NCBI GenBank assembly: GCA_014529385.2
Contig: CM043967.1
Location: 129,063,182-129,127,181, forward strand
Direction: 5' to 3'
Length of the DNA stretch: 64,000 bases
Source: Adiantum capillus-veneris
Taxonomy: Eukaryota; Streptophyta; Polypodiopsida; Polypodiales; Pteridaceae
Positions 11,839-23,216 of the stretch are shown in pieces; the first letter of the stretch is position 1; every line of letters begins with the position of its first letter. The notes beneath the pieces are model-generated. The model was not told the DNA's origin, did no database searches, and worked only from the letters and a program-made list of their open reading frames with translations. Made by a program: the position numbers and the translations under genes.

Positions 11839-12032
11839 GTTGAAGGAGTACGAGCGGAAGTCCGACGTGAGAGAGAGTGCGAGAAGAAGAGCACGGTGAT
11901 ATGGTGAACTCGCTCTACTGTAATGTGTAGAGCATAATGAGTTCTTATTAGGTTTTTACAAAAGCATATGTGTACATACCTGGCGGCCCGCCCACTTACC
12001 TGGGCGACCACATTGGGCTTTATACCCCAACA
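11839..12032 (-). repeat. Copia-1 5' LTR
   Basis: Partner of the 6479-6673 LTR in the same orientation. In element orientation it begins TGTTGGGG, and its end abuts the primer-binding site. Confidence 0.9.
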
Positions 12033-12835
12033 GGTGTTTGGTTCACATCTTTGTAACTATGGTCTTTCAGGTGTATTTTAGTTGTTGTCTTGTCATGTCT
12101 GAGGTATATGTGGTCGTAACCCCAATCTTGGACCATCTTCAATTGTTGCATGAATGGTCTTCCCAAGATGATCTCATAATTGTTCTTTTTGTCGAAATCA
12201 ACTATTGCAAATGTATGCTCATACTCGATCCCGCACGAAGTGACAATCACTTTTTCTAAGAGTCCTAGAGGCTTCTTCATGAACCCATATGCCAATTGCA
12301 ATTTCATTATGGTAGCCCTTAAAACTGGTTTTTCCCATTTTTTCCAGATTTCCTTGGTGGCGATAGCAACTCCCGCTCCACTGTCAAGAATAGCTTTGGA
12401 AACTACTCCTTGGAATTCTATTGGTAGCGTGGTGTTTCCATCTTCTCCCTCACAATACTCTCCAACCTTGTTTAATGGTAATGGCCTAGTGTTTAATTGA
12501 GGTCTGTCCAACTCTCTGATCCCTTTCTCTAGCCTCATGGTGGGGTCTCTTACTCCAAATTTTTCTAGGCATTTACCTACTGTGGTCCACATGTTTGGCC
12601 GTAACCTTAGGAGTTCTGCTAATGTGATTGTGCATGCCACCAGGGTGGACAATAATTCAATCAATCCTTGTGAATCCATCACTTTGTTAGAAGAAAGTAT
12701 TTGAGATGGGGTTGCTCTCACTTCCGACTTGGCTTCATACTCTCCTAGGTAAGAGGGTAAAGTTCTTAGCGAGTCTGGTTGGCTGTGCCCTGAACTAATT
12801 GATCCTTGGTCTCCCCCTTTGTGAATGTATTTCAA
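12033..12835 (-). pseudogene. Gypsy-A aspartic protease
   Basis: The frame carries the retropepsin active site as AILDSGAGVAIATKEIW and the later flap/second-half motif YEIILGRPFMQQL, typical of gypsy proteases that cut the polyprotein. The last residues (near KDVNQTP) run into the Copia-1 LTR at 12032; the linker that should follow is found at 6478. No catalytic change is visible, but the element as a whole is broken. Confidence 0.85.
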
Positions 12836-14313
12836 AGTTCATTTGTGACCTTGCCTCAAATTCTTCAATAGAAGGTAAGGTTACATTCTTTTCTTTTCTC
12901 GTGCTATTCATGTGGTTATTCATCCTATTAGCCTCATTGGCCTCACAGATTTGCTTCCACAGATCGTCTAGACCGTTACAGTCCTTACCCATATCTGTCA
13001 ATATTTTAGGTTGGAACCCGTCACTTGTCTCATCTGTGGTATTTGGCACTATGATAGGCTCTCCTCTAGACTCATAGGCATTAGTGAGTCTTTCCTTTGT
13101 TTCTACATGTTCCTGTAAAGTTGGTTGGATAGGGGTTGGAGCCGGTGCCTCATGCCAATTTGCAGGTTTACCCAATGGGTCTTCCATCAATGATTGAGCT
13201 GTTCCAATCATCCTTTTACACATTTCCAACCTTTGTTTTTCTATTTCCACATATGGATAAGTCATCCACCTTTGCTCCTGGGTTTGGTTCTTTTTGAGTC
13301 TAGCTTCATAAGCTTTTAGAAGTGCATCCAACTGCTCATTTACCTTGTCTTCCAGTACAGATCCTCGTGATCCTACACTTTTGGGCTCTGCTATTTCCTT
13401 GGGTGCTATGGTTACCGTGGTGTGTGAGCTTAGGCTAGCTAGATCCTCTAACCTCTCTAATCTATCCTTTGTATGTTTCAACTCCTCGGATAGAGCTGTT
13501 TGCTCTCGTTCCTTCCTGGATTTCATACGCGCCTTTCTAGCTTTCCAAGTGCTTCTCTAATTTTTCGTTTTCAAACTTTGGGCATCGATTTTTGGCTCTT
13601 CAACTATGGGGTGGTTCGTCATTCTTTGAACTTGGGCTCATGTTACTGCCTGAATAGGTATGATTGTTTCATTTTCCGACCCTCCACTGGAAGGTACTGT
13701 TTCTAGCATGTTCAAGGTGGTTTTTGCTCCTTTGCTCGGGTTTTTAGGGCAATCGGGAATCAAATGAGTAACTCCACACTCGGTGCAATACGCATTGACT
13801 CTAATGATTTCATCATGAGGACAGTCTCTTAGCCAATGGTCTCCACCACACTTGTAGCAGGGTCCCTTGGGTTTTGAGGTGCTCCTTGAGCTCCTCTTTG
13901 TTGGTATGCATGTCTCTGTTTGCCCATGCCTCCGTTGGCTATGAACAACAATGTTCGTTCATCTAAGCTATATCTCCCTTCTTCTGCTGCTTGTGCAGCT
14001 GTTGGTGGTCATGTACTTCCTGTCATGCTCCATGGTTCTGGTGTCGAGGGTTCTTCCGGTGGATAATAGACAGAGTTTGCCGCATATCCATTGGGATCTT
14101 CATAATATGCATGCATAGGCACCAAAGCCTTATCCTCTGATTCGGTTATGGTTGGTGTATATCTTATACCAACTGGTCGTAATCCTGGTAGGGGTGGTTG
14201 TTGCCCCAACACCGGTTGTGGTCTTTCTACACCTACAGGTTCTGGAAGGTTGCCTGCTTGATGCCTGGGCATTGGTGGAGCTTGAGGAGAAGCTACCTGA
14301 TCTTGGGGAGCGT
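12795..14313 (-). pseudogene. Gypsy-A gag C-terminal part with zinc knuckles
   Basis: From 14313 the minus strand encodes a Pro/Tyr-rich segment (frame at 14272-14009). Next come two nucleic-acid-binding zinc knuckles at about 13862-13752, CYKCGGDHWLRDC and CTECGVTHLIPDC (both CX2CX3HX4C), which are not in any long ORF because of stops nearby. A charged coiled-coil segment follows (13526-12795, ELKHTKDRLERLEDL). The knuckles package RNA in gag; the coil probably supports multimerisation (inference). The region ends next to protease on one side and at the Copia-2 LTR on the other. Confidence 0.75.
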
Positions 14314-14515
14314 TGTAGTGCGCGTCTAGTGCGTGTACGGAGTGTGTGCGAGAGAGGGGAAGAAGAGAAATGGGGAAGGGGGTAAAGCAGGTTTGGGGTT
14401 CGTAGAGAGGAAAGTGAGAGAGTGGTCAACCCTCTCCCTTTCTCTCCCTATATTCATTTAGGTGAATGTGTAAATAGGGGCGGTTTCCCACGGCCACCTG
14501 GCCTACACCCCAACA
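14314..14515 (-). repeat. Copia-2 3' LTR
   Basis: 202 bp, beginning TGTAGTGCGCG and ending CACCCCAACA on the plus strand. It is purine-rich in its first half and has a TATATTCATTTA stretch near 14450. Confidence 0.9.
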
Positions 14516-14526
14516 ACCTCCCACTT
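14516..14526 (-). promoter_or_regulatory. Copia-2 polypurine tract
   Basis: The minus strand reads AAGTGGGAGGT right before the 3' LTR, identical to Copia-1. Confidence 0.85.
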
Positions 14527-14598
14527 GAAGGTCATGGTGGCCAATAGTGGCATTAGTATAGTTAGTCTATACAAAATTGATGAAGCATTGCCAAGGCT

Positions 14599-17500
14599 TC
14601 ATCCTACACCCATAAGTTCTATACAATGTGTAAATCGCTCCGAGGCTAGGCTCTTTGTGAGAGCATCTGCGGGGTTGTCGTCAGTGTGAACCTTGACAAG
14701 CTCGATACGCTTGCCAGCCAATGCATCTCGTATGACATGGTATCTGACCTCTATGTGTTTCGACTTTGAGTGAAACACTGGATTCTTGGCCAAAGCGATG
14801 GCACTCTGACTATCACAATGTAGTACTGGAACCTTGTGAATGCCCAAATCTCCCACTAGACGAGCCAACCATATGGCTTCCTTGCTGGTGTCAGACGCAG
14901 CAACATATTCTGCCTCAGTGGTAGATGAAGACGTGCAATCTTGGAGACACGATCTCCAAGAGATAGTTGCTCCAGCAAACATGAACACATAGCCAGATGT
15001 GGATCTTATACGATCCATGCAACCTGCATAATCTGCATCTGTGTAACCTACAATAGATGCATCACTGTTTCCGAAGCATAAACACTTGCTAGCTGTACCT
15101 TTCAAATATCTGAGGATTTTCTTCACTGCTTCCCAATGCTTCTTGCCAGGGTTTGCCATGTACCTACTAACCACTCCCACTGCATGTGCAATGTCTGGTC
15201 TTGTGGCTACCATAGCGTACCTCAAACTGCCAACTGCTGAAGAATATGGTACTTTCGCCATTTCCTCTTTCTCAGCCACTGTCTTGGGAGAGTCTTCCTT
15301 GCTAAATTTGGAGTATGCTCGCATTGGGGTACTCAATAACTTCCCCCCCTGCATACTAAAACGTTGCAAGACTTTGTGAATGTACTTTTCTTGAGATAAT
15401 TCAAGAATTCCACGTTGCCTATCTTTCTTGATGTGCATACCAAGAAAGTGATTGGCATCTCCCAAATCCTTCATGGAAAACTGAGTGCTTAGCATCTTTT
15501 TTAACTGATTGATTTCATCAATTGATTTTCCTACGATAAGCATATCATCTACATACAAGATTAAGATGATTAAAGAACCATCGTTCAATATTTTTGTGTA
15601 TAAGCAGTGATCCTTTTGACTTCTTATGTAACCCTGAGACTGCATGAATTTGTCGAATTTTTGATACCATTTCCTTGAACCTTGCTTGAGGCCATAGAGT
15701 GCCTTTTTAAGTCTACAAACCAATTCTGTCCTCGTTGGTTTTTGGGTTTCACATACGAAGCCCTCTGGTTGTTTCATGTAGACATCTTCATCTAGATCCC
15801 CGTGAAGAAATGTTGTGTTCACATCCATTTGGACAAGTTCAATGTCCTGGATAGCAACCAAGCCAAGCACGGTACGAAGTTTAGTCATCTTGACTACTGG
15901 AGAGAAAATCTCATCAAAATCCACACCTTTTTGTTGCTTGAAACCCCTTGCAACTAAACGAGCCTTGTATTTAGGCTCGGAATCTTCCGCTGTATACCCA
16001 CTTGCAAGGTAAAGCATTTTTTCCTTTTGGTAATTCAACCAAATCCCATGTCTCATTAGCCACAATCGAATTGTATTCTGATTGCATAGCCTGCTCCCAC
16101 TTAACACTATCCTCCATTTGTATAGCTTCTTTGTAGCAGGTTGGCTCTCCACTGTCAGTGACCAAAATGTGGTGTATACTTGGCTCAAACCGCTCGGGCG
16201 CACGTGATACTCTCTCAGAGCGTCTCAGTGCCTGACTGCTAGACTCCGCTCTCTCCGGAGCAATAGTAGTATCTTGCACTTGAGGAGTGGGTGCAACACT
16301 ACTGAACTGAGTTGGTTCAGAGGCTACATCCTCAAAACAAACACGTATGTACTCAACATCTTTGATGGGCTTCTTGTGCATTTTTGATTCATTGAAAATC
16401 ACATGTGAGCTACGAATGACTTTGTTTGATTCTGGGTGCTAGAGACGATATCCCATCTCTCCGTTTTCACCATAGCCAATAAAGATGCATTTGTGTGATC
16501 TGGAATCTAACTTCCGACGAAGTTCTTTGGGCACATGTGCATATGCATCGCATCCAAATACACGTAGATGCTCATAGCTTGGCCTTTTGCTAGTCCATAA
16601 TTACTCTGGGATTTTGAAATTCAAAGGAGAACTAGGTGACCTGTTGATGATGTGCACTGCTGTCAGAACAGCTTCCCCCCAAAACTCTGGAGTAAGCTTC
16701 GCCATAGACATCATAGAGACAACTCGCTCTTGAATTGTACGATTCATTCCTTCAGCTATCCCATTTTGTGCAAGTGTGTATGGAGCAGTAAACTGCCGCC
16801 GAATGCCTTTTCTATTGCAAAAATCCTTGAACGCTGTGGAGACGTATTCTCCATCATTGTCCGTGCGAAAAGCTTTGAGCTTTGTTCCTGATTGGTTCTC
16901 AACCATGGCGAGGAATTTTTGGAATGTCAAAAAAACTTCTTCCTTACGCTTAAGGAGATACACCCACACCTTTCTGGTAGAATCATCTATGAACGTGAGA
17001 AAGTAGTTCGCCCCCCCTAGAGTTTTATGTGGCATTGGACCCACAAATCACTATGCACCAAGTCTAGAGGTTCGCCTAGTTTCTTATTCAATGGCAAAGA
17101 TGTCAATATAGTCTGTTTGCCATACAGAGAATGCTCACACAATGGAAAGTCCGTGTAATCTAACACAGGTAAGTAGCCAAAACGCTGAAGTGTTTCATTC
17201 CCTTTTGGCTAATATGCCCTAGCCGGCTATGCCACAACTCAGGAGACGACAGCTCGGCAACATAGATAGAGTGTTCGTCGACACTCAAAACAAACAAAGA
17301 GTATAGGGATCCGTTTTTATTTCCTTTCATCATGATAAGGTTGTTCTTGCGGATCATCCATGAACGATTACCAAAAACTGTAGTGTAGCCAAGATCATCC
17401 AATTGCCCTATAGAAAGCAAGCTTTTCGTAAGCTTGGGCACATGTCTAACATTTTGCAGCACAAAATTAGTGCCATTATGCATCTGAAGTTTCACATCAC

Positions 17501-18668
17501 CAATGCCAATAATGTCAATCTCATAGGAATCACCAAGCTTGACTATTCCATGCATGGATGCATAAGAGGAAAACCACTCTCTATGCGGTGTGACATGAAA
17601 ACTTGCACCAGAATCAAGGATCCAATTCTGTTCATAACCCTCATCCTGTGTAACTAAAGCATCTGGAGTGAGATCTGAAGTGAAAATGAGAACATCTGAG
17701 GCATCTGCTGTCACCTCGGCAGGAATCTCTGTGGGCATAATGAGAATCACTGGAGGAGGAGCATCCTCTATTGCAGTGGTAGGCATGGGAGACTCAACAA
17801 TATTGAGCTCCTCAATCTTTACTGTACTTTTGCCTTTTCCAGAATTATCTTTTTGCATGTTTTTCTGATCTCTTAGAAAACTGCGACAATCCTTTTTGTA
17901 ATGACCCTTCTTGTGGCAATAGTAACACTCGACATTTTTGGCATTGCGGTCTCTACTTTGGTTCCTGTGTCTGCTAGGACTACGAGGATTTTGCTCTCTA
18001 CTTTTGCTTTTGTATTTGTTTCTGTCACGGCCTCTTGGCTTTGTTGAACTGCCAGCCATATATGCATCTCCATGACTAGCATTATCGAGAGATTTACGAC
18101 GAATCTCTTCAGTGAGCAACGCATCTGTGACAGCATTGAATTCTAACTTTCCATTCGGAGCCGAATTGCTAATGGTTGTGCAAAAGATATCCCATGAACT
18201 GGGTAGAGAGCATAATAAGAAGATAGACTTGAGTTCATTGTCAAACTCCTTAAAGCCTAGAGATGTCAGCTGACTGAACTAGGAGTTGAACTCATTTAAT
18301 TGACTGGAAACTGTGCTACCTTCTTTCATGTTGAGCTTCATAAGCTTTTTCATGAGAAAAACTTTGTTGGATGCACTTTTGCTCTCCCATGCTGACCATA
18401 AGCTATCCCAAAGTTCCTTGTTTGTTTTCTTCCCTATGATAGTGAAGAAGACTGATTCGGCTAGATGTAGTTGTATCGTAGCCATGGCTTTTGCATCCAA
18501 AAGCTCCCATTGAGCTTGTGTATAATCATCATCCTTTGCGCGCTCTTTCAACTGTTCTGAGAGGCCTTTGTTTATCAAAACATCTTTCATGCGCTCTTTC
18601 CACATGGTGAAGTTGCTGCCATCGAACTTCCTAATGAAATACTCCTCCTTTTCTGAAGAAGAAGTCAT
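14599..18668 (-). pseudogene. Copia-2 gag-pol polyprotein
   Basis: The start is the ATG at 18668 (MTSSSEKEEYF), because the upstream codon is GTG. Gag has FDGSNFTMWKERM and a zinc knuckle CYYCHKKGHYKKDC; protease has WILDSGASFHVTP; the pre-integrase segment has LWHSRLGHIS. Integrase keeps TDNDGEY and NGIAEGMNRT. RT has LVQMDVNTTFLHGDLDEDVYM and the catalytic YVDDM; RNase H ends with DSQSAIALAKNP and HCIELMGVG. Damage visible: TAG at 18279, a frameshift near 17200, a one-base loss near 17041 that removes the frame around the first integrase Asp, TAA at 16601, a second stop near 16440, and a frameshift near 16000. The protein would act in its own reverse transcription and integration if intact. 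Confidence 0.92.
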
Positions 18669-20241
18669 CGTCACTGATAAGAGGGTTTGAGAGGTGCCAA
18701 ATTATGGCGAGAAGCTGTAGAAATTTGGGCAGAGTAACCTTTGTATCGGGAGTAAAATCTCAATCGAAATAGACTAAAAAGTGCCAACAATGGAAGTCAC
18801 GACTCGCGGGAAGTAAATCCGGCAAAGTCTCCTTTGTATGAGGAGTCAAAACTCAACTCAAAATGCATATAAATGTTCCAACTGCACTAACTGGGCATTT
18901 GCTGCACAAAACAACTGCTATGTGAGTGCCAACTCGGCGTCAAAAGCATAAATAACCGTCCAAATACATATCCTATGGCGAGGGTACCGTAAAGGGGAAC
19001 TCCATCTACCTATATCACCGAAAGTGTCTCAACATTCGAGCACACCCCAGCTCAAAGAAACCTCACGCTATCGACCCTCCAAAAGGCTAATGGAGACACA
19101 AATGGACTAGCCACAGTCTCAAAAAGGGCTCTTCCAGTCCGAGTCTCAAAAACGTCCAGGAAAAACTTCCAAAATAGCCAAAAATGGCTCCACATGTAGT
19201 AGAGTGGGCAGTGTTCGCAACTCAACATACATGAGTTAAATCATGCTCAAACAAGCGCCAAGAAATGCTGCATGCAGTGAAAGTGATCCTTGCGGGGATA
19301 TCTGCTCTCAAAAGAGCTCAGTAGCACTAGGTGTGCTCACAACAAAATGCATCTGTCAATGCATGTGTCCGCAAAGAATCTGTCATCGAAATGACTGCCA
19401 AATCTCCTGTGAAAGCACTGTGTATGGTAACCTAGAGAATCTGCGAGTGAATGGGCTGAAAAACCCCCCTGTAACCTGTAACCTGCGTGTCGGTGTCGCT
19501 ATGTGCCGATTTCTACCGCCGGGAAGAAATATGCTAGTCGAATAGCCGCCAAAGGTGTTGTATCCGTAAACTATGTCATACAGGGCGATCGATGCGCTCG
19601 GTGCCGATGCTGGGTGTCACTCCTCTATGGTAGAGGTACCTCACCCGCGCATGTCGCAAGCACGGTCGTCAATCGCGGGAACACGCTAGTGTGGGGAAGC
19701 GCCCGGTGTCTAGGTCGGATGTCGGAGATCCGCCGCAATGAGGAGTGTCGAGCCGGTACGCATGAGCGGTGTCGGTGTCGATGTCGATGTCACCTTCCGC
19801 CGCCGGACGGAAGTGGCTAGCCGAGTAACCGTAAAATGCCAATGTTTGAGCGGCCAATACCGAGTTGGATCGGTATCGATCGCAGATTTTGCTCGATCTG
19901 AGAAGATTGCTCTCAAATTTGTCGGACTCGGTTGCTTGTGCTCGCTCGCAAGCACGGTGTCAAGCTCTCTCTCTCACTCTCTCTATCTCAAAAGCTTTTC
20001 GCGCAATGAGAGAATGTGTGTCTATCTCTCTATCCCACAAGCTGCAAATTTCTGAGAAGCTTCCCTTTTACGAGCTCGAGGAGAGGAGTTGGGGGTCGGA
20101 GCATCAAAATGGGCTTTGTCGAGGGCTCTCTGTGGGAATGAACCCTTGCACACAAAACGTTTTATGGCTCAAAGAAAAAACAATCGATTTTTATTGCTTA
20201 TTGCTGAGTCTGTGCGAGCGCTGACAAGCAAGCACACACAG

Positions 20242-20294
<53 letters not shown>

Positions 20295-21090
20295 CGCTGC
20301 TGCATCTCGGCTTGCTCAATTTTCTGCAGCTCTCGGACTTGCAGGCATTTGCTTATGCGTTTGATTGCAAGCTCTCAATGGCTTCAATTCCTTCCCAACT
20401 TGAGTGTGCCCCAAAACCTCCAAGGCTTTGCCTTCTGCCCAATTGCGCCCTCTATGTCCGAGGTTTTCCTTGTTGAGCTTGCAATGGCTTTGATTTCCCC
20501 TTCTATGCTCCGAAGCTTGCAATTAAGCCCTCCTTGCTTGAGTGGTTGTTCGAATTCCCAGCCTATGAGCTCAATTTGATGCTGTTGCTCCCCCAATTTG
20601 CACCTCTAGCAATGCTCACACGAGCTTCGACTGTCTTGCCAAGTTCTGTGATGCTCGACCTGCTGGCTCTCTGCACACGGCCTGTGTGTGTTGCCAGCTG
20701 TCAAATTCCATGATTTGCTTGGCTTTCAAAGATTTTGGCTGCTCCTACACACACACAATGTTGTCACCACACACTAGCCGACTCAAGTCGTGGCGTGACA
20801 AGTCCTCCAGGCTCTACTCCTTGCAAGCATCAAAATCCAAGCCAAGATCCCAATTTCAGATCTATTGCACACAGAGATCTCAAAAAACTTCCAAGATTCC
20901 CTTCGCCCGAGAGGGGCTACGTACGCCGGGTGGCCGGGAATTGTCGAGATCCCCTCCGAGTGCTTCGATCCGTGTCGGCTCTGCCTGCCACTGCCAAGCT
21001 CAAGCTTGAGCTCCGAGCTCCGCCATAGCCAGCGAGCTATGTCTCTTCCGAGTCGTCGGAGAGCGATCACGCGTACGGTTCGCTACCGTA
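18669..21090 (-). other. Copia-2 untranslated leader, unusually long
   Basis: 2.4 kb without a supported gene. It holds two copies of the CGGCA(G/A)AGT..CC.TTGTA motif (18725-18743 and 18819-18837), a block at about 19000-19085 shared with Copia-1, and a CpG-rich stretch at about 19480-19960. A (GT)n run lies at 20244-20292. ORFs here on both strands are short and overlap each other. Confidence 0.65.
20244..20292. repeat. (GT)n microsatellite in the Copia-2 leader
   Basis: About 48 bp of nearly uninterrupted GT dinucleotides. The plus-strand Cys/Val-rich ORFs across it are artefacts. Confidence 0.95.
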
Positions 21091-21102
21091 GCTCTGATAC
21101 CG
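21091..21102 (-). promoter_or_regulatory. Copia-2 primer-binding site
   Basis: The minus strand reads CGGTATCAGAGC two bases after the 5' LTR. It differs from the standard initiator-Met-tRNA site only in its first base. Confidence 0.85.
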
Positions 21103-21104
21103 AT

Positions 21105-21318
21105 TGTAGTGCGCGTCTAGTGCGTGTACGGAGTGTGTGCGAGAGAGGATAAGAAGAGAAATGGGGAAGGGGGTAAAGCACAGTACAGAGCAGGTTTGGG
21201 GTTAGTGGAGAGGAAAGTGAGAGAGTGGTCAACCCTCTCCCTTTCTCTCCCTATATTCATTTAGGTGAATGTGTAAATAGGGGCGGTTTCCCACGGCCAC
21301 CTGGCCTACACCCCAACA
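21105..21318 (-). repeat. Copia-2 5' LTR
   Basis: Partner of 14314-14515, with a 12-bp insertion near 21180 and about four substitutions. It ends at 21318, after which gypsy-A gag resumes. Confidence 0.9.
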
Positions 21319-23216
21319 AGCGAAGGTCTCTCTCGCACATATTCCTTGTTATAATAACATTCCTCTGTCCCATGGTTTGTCCATTTTTGTTCAATAGCAC
21401 ACCACTTGGGCTGTTTAGCCTGGGGTTTGGTGTACAAGTTAAACTTTTTTAGCACTTCATCTACAAGCTGCTCTTGGTTTATAGATACTTCTCCTTTCGG
21501 TGTTGTCTTAGAAGACTTTCTTCCACTGTGTTGTGAAGATGATTCATCGTCAAGGTCCTTGAACTCCCCCTCTTTTTAGACCGCACAATTGTCCACAAGG
21601 TAAAGAGCCTCCTTGGTCAACTCATTCAACGTCGTGCTCCTCTTCATATGTAAGTCTTTCTGGAGATCCGCATTCCTTAGTCTTTGGATGAATATAAGCA
21701 TAAGTCTGGACTGAGTTGGCAGTTCTTCAACACGACAGAACTTAACATATCGTTTTAGTCTTAGGGCTTCTTTTCGTACAGATTCCCCATCTTTCTGTTT
21801 GAATTTATGGATTTGTGAGACGGTATTATGAGCTATCCTGCTTTGTGAGAATTCCTCGATAAATTCGTCAAACACTTCCTCCATAGACTCAAAGTCTCTA
21901 CGCTCTACAGAGTCAAACCAAGTGGCACTGTCATCCTCTAGGGTTATTTCAAACCCTGCAAATTGGATAGGAAAGTCTAACACCTCTTCGGCTCTAATTA
22001 CACGCACAAAGGATGCTACATGATCTCTTGAGTCTCTGCTTCCTGTGTATTTCTTGTTTACCCATTTTTGCACTTGAGAAGGTCTGATTCTCCGATGGTC
22101 TAAAAACCTCATCATTGGATCTCCACGTCCTAATTGATATACCTCCTCAGGTCTTCTGTAATAGGTTGGTTCCTCTCCCAGTGGTGCTCCTAAGCCATAA
22201 TTTCTAACAGTTCTCGCCAGAGATGGTTCATCTCTTCGAACTCGTTCTCAGGGTGGCCCTCCAGGCTCTGTTGACCCTTGAGTCTTTGGCTTACTCTCTC
22301 CTTGATACCTTGAATAGAGTGGTGGTTCTTGCAAATCCCTTAGCCCTCGTGTGGCTTGATAACCATCTCGGTTTCGGTCTTGTTCCAATGTTGCACTCTG
22401 TCAAAGCCATGCCTGCAATGATGGCTGGTTTGCTGGTTGGTTTTGGTTGTTGAATGCATGTGGTCAGGTGGAATGTGAGGTAGCATCATAATCTTCTGAA
22501 AAAGGATTCGTCGACTTTCTCGGGGTGTAGGTGGCTCTCGGCACTTCCTCCGGGGCATATGCTGATGCTCCTGGACTTGTTGCCCTTTCTACCTCCTTTG
22601 GGAGAATACGTTGGTATTCTCGCCTGTATCTATCAACAAAAACTATACCCTTCCCCATAGCAGTTTCATAAGAGAATAAGTAAAGAACCTTGTCTTTGCT
22701 TAATTCGTTTACGTATGGTTCTTTGCTGCGAAAGTAAGCGACTATACCCTCACTCTCATGCTTGTAGATTCCCACGTTCTTGTTATAATTTGGAACCCTA
22801 GTTGTTTTCTTATCATACATAAACATAGCTCCGTGCCGATCAATGTTTGGTGGCGGTTCTTGAGCTTCTGAAACCATTTTCCCTTTCGCCACGTTATCTC
22901 CATATCTGTTGTAATCTTCATGGTTACTAACTATCAGATAGTGGTTCCCCCTTTCGTCTCGGAATCTATCTCCATCATCATAGACTCGGATTATCTCCAA
23001 TCTCTGAGCCGGCCTCTCTTCGATACAAATGTACTTGAGTCCTCGATAGTCAGAATAGACTAGGGCTCCCCTCAAGTTTGTTCCCTCTAAGAAGATTATA
23101 GTGAGCTTGGAATCATTCAAAGGATTTAGGGAGGTGCTTCGTCCTGGCATTGGTCCATCATAGGTGAAACCTCCTGGCTGTTGACTACCCATCATGAAGA
23201 AAGATTTGTCTGACAA
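21319..23216 (-). pseudogene. Gypsy-A gag N-terminal half
   Basis: Two main frames: 23216-22464 (starts MSDKSFFMMGSQQPGGF, a charged N-terminal region) and 22115-21576. The second looks like a retrotransposon gag capsid segment (EDDSATWFDSVERRDFESME, then EALRLKRYVKFCRVEELP). Weaker coding sequence links them and runs on to the Copia-2 LTR at 21318. Gag forms the particle shell around the RNA. Frame changes near 22460-22116 and a stop at 21576 break it. It continues at 14313 on the far side of Copia-2. Confidence 0.75.

Larger units (their letters stand above)
6479..12032 (-). mobile_element. Copia-1: full-length Ty1/copia element inside gypsy-A
   Basis: This 5.55-kb element has paired LTRs (6479-6673 and 11839-12032) that differ at about seven sites. 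A primer site on the right and a polypurine tract on the left give minus-strand orientation. One gag-pol frame runs from 10742 to 6763 in the order gag, protease, integrase, RT, RNase H, with integrase before RT as expected for Ty1/copia. The frame is broken by in-frame stops (9540, 9422 and 8499) and a one-base deletion near 7935. The flanks are both gypsy-A coding sequence. I could not find a clear 5-bp target duplication, so the insertion edges may have been altered. Confidence 0.93.
14314..21318 (-). mobile_element. Copia-2: full-length Ty1/copia element inside gypsy-A gag
   Basis: This 7.0-kb minus-strand element has LTRs at 14314-14515 and 21105-21318 that differ at about four bases plus a 12-bp insertion in the right copy. 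The flanks are AGCGT on the left and AGCGA on the right, a near-match target duplication. Gag-pol occupies 18668-14599 and a long 2.4-kb leader separates it from the 5' LTR. The element is related to but distinct from Copia-1: domain order is the same, but the LTR and protein sequences differ. Several stops and frameshifts make it inactive. LTR similarity suggests it is the younger of the two insertions. Confidence 0.93.

Noticed and set aside
19243-21152. Several overlapping ORFs in the Copia-2 leader
   Set aside because: They overlap on both strands, lack domains and lie in an untranslated leader.
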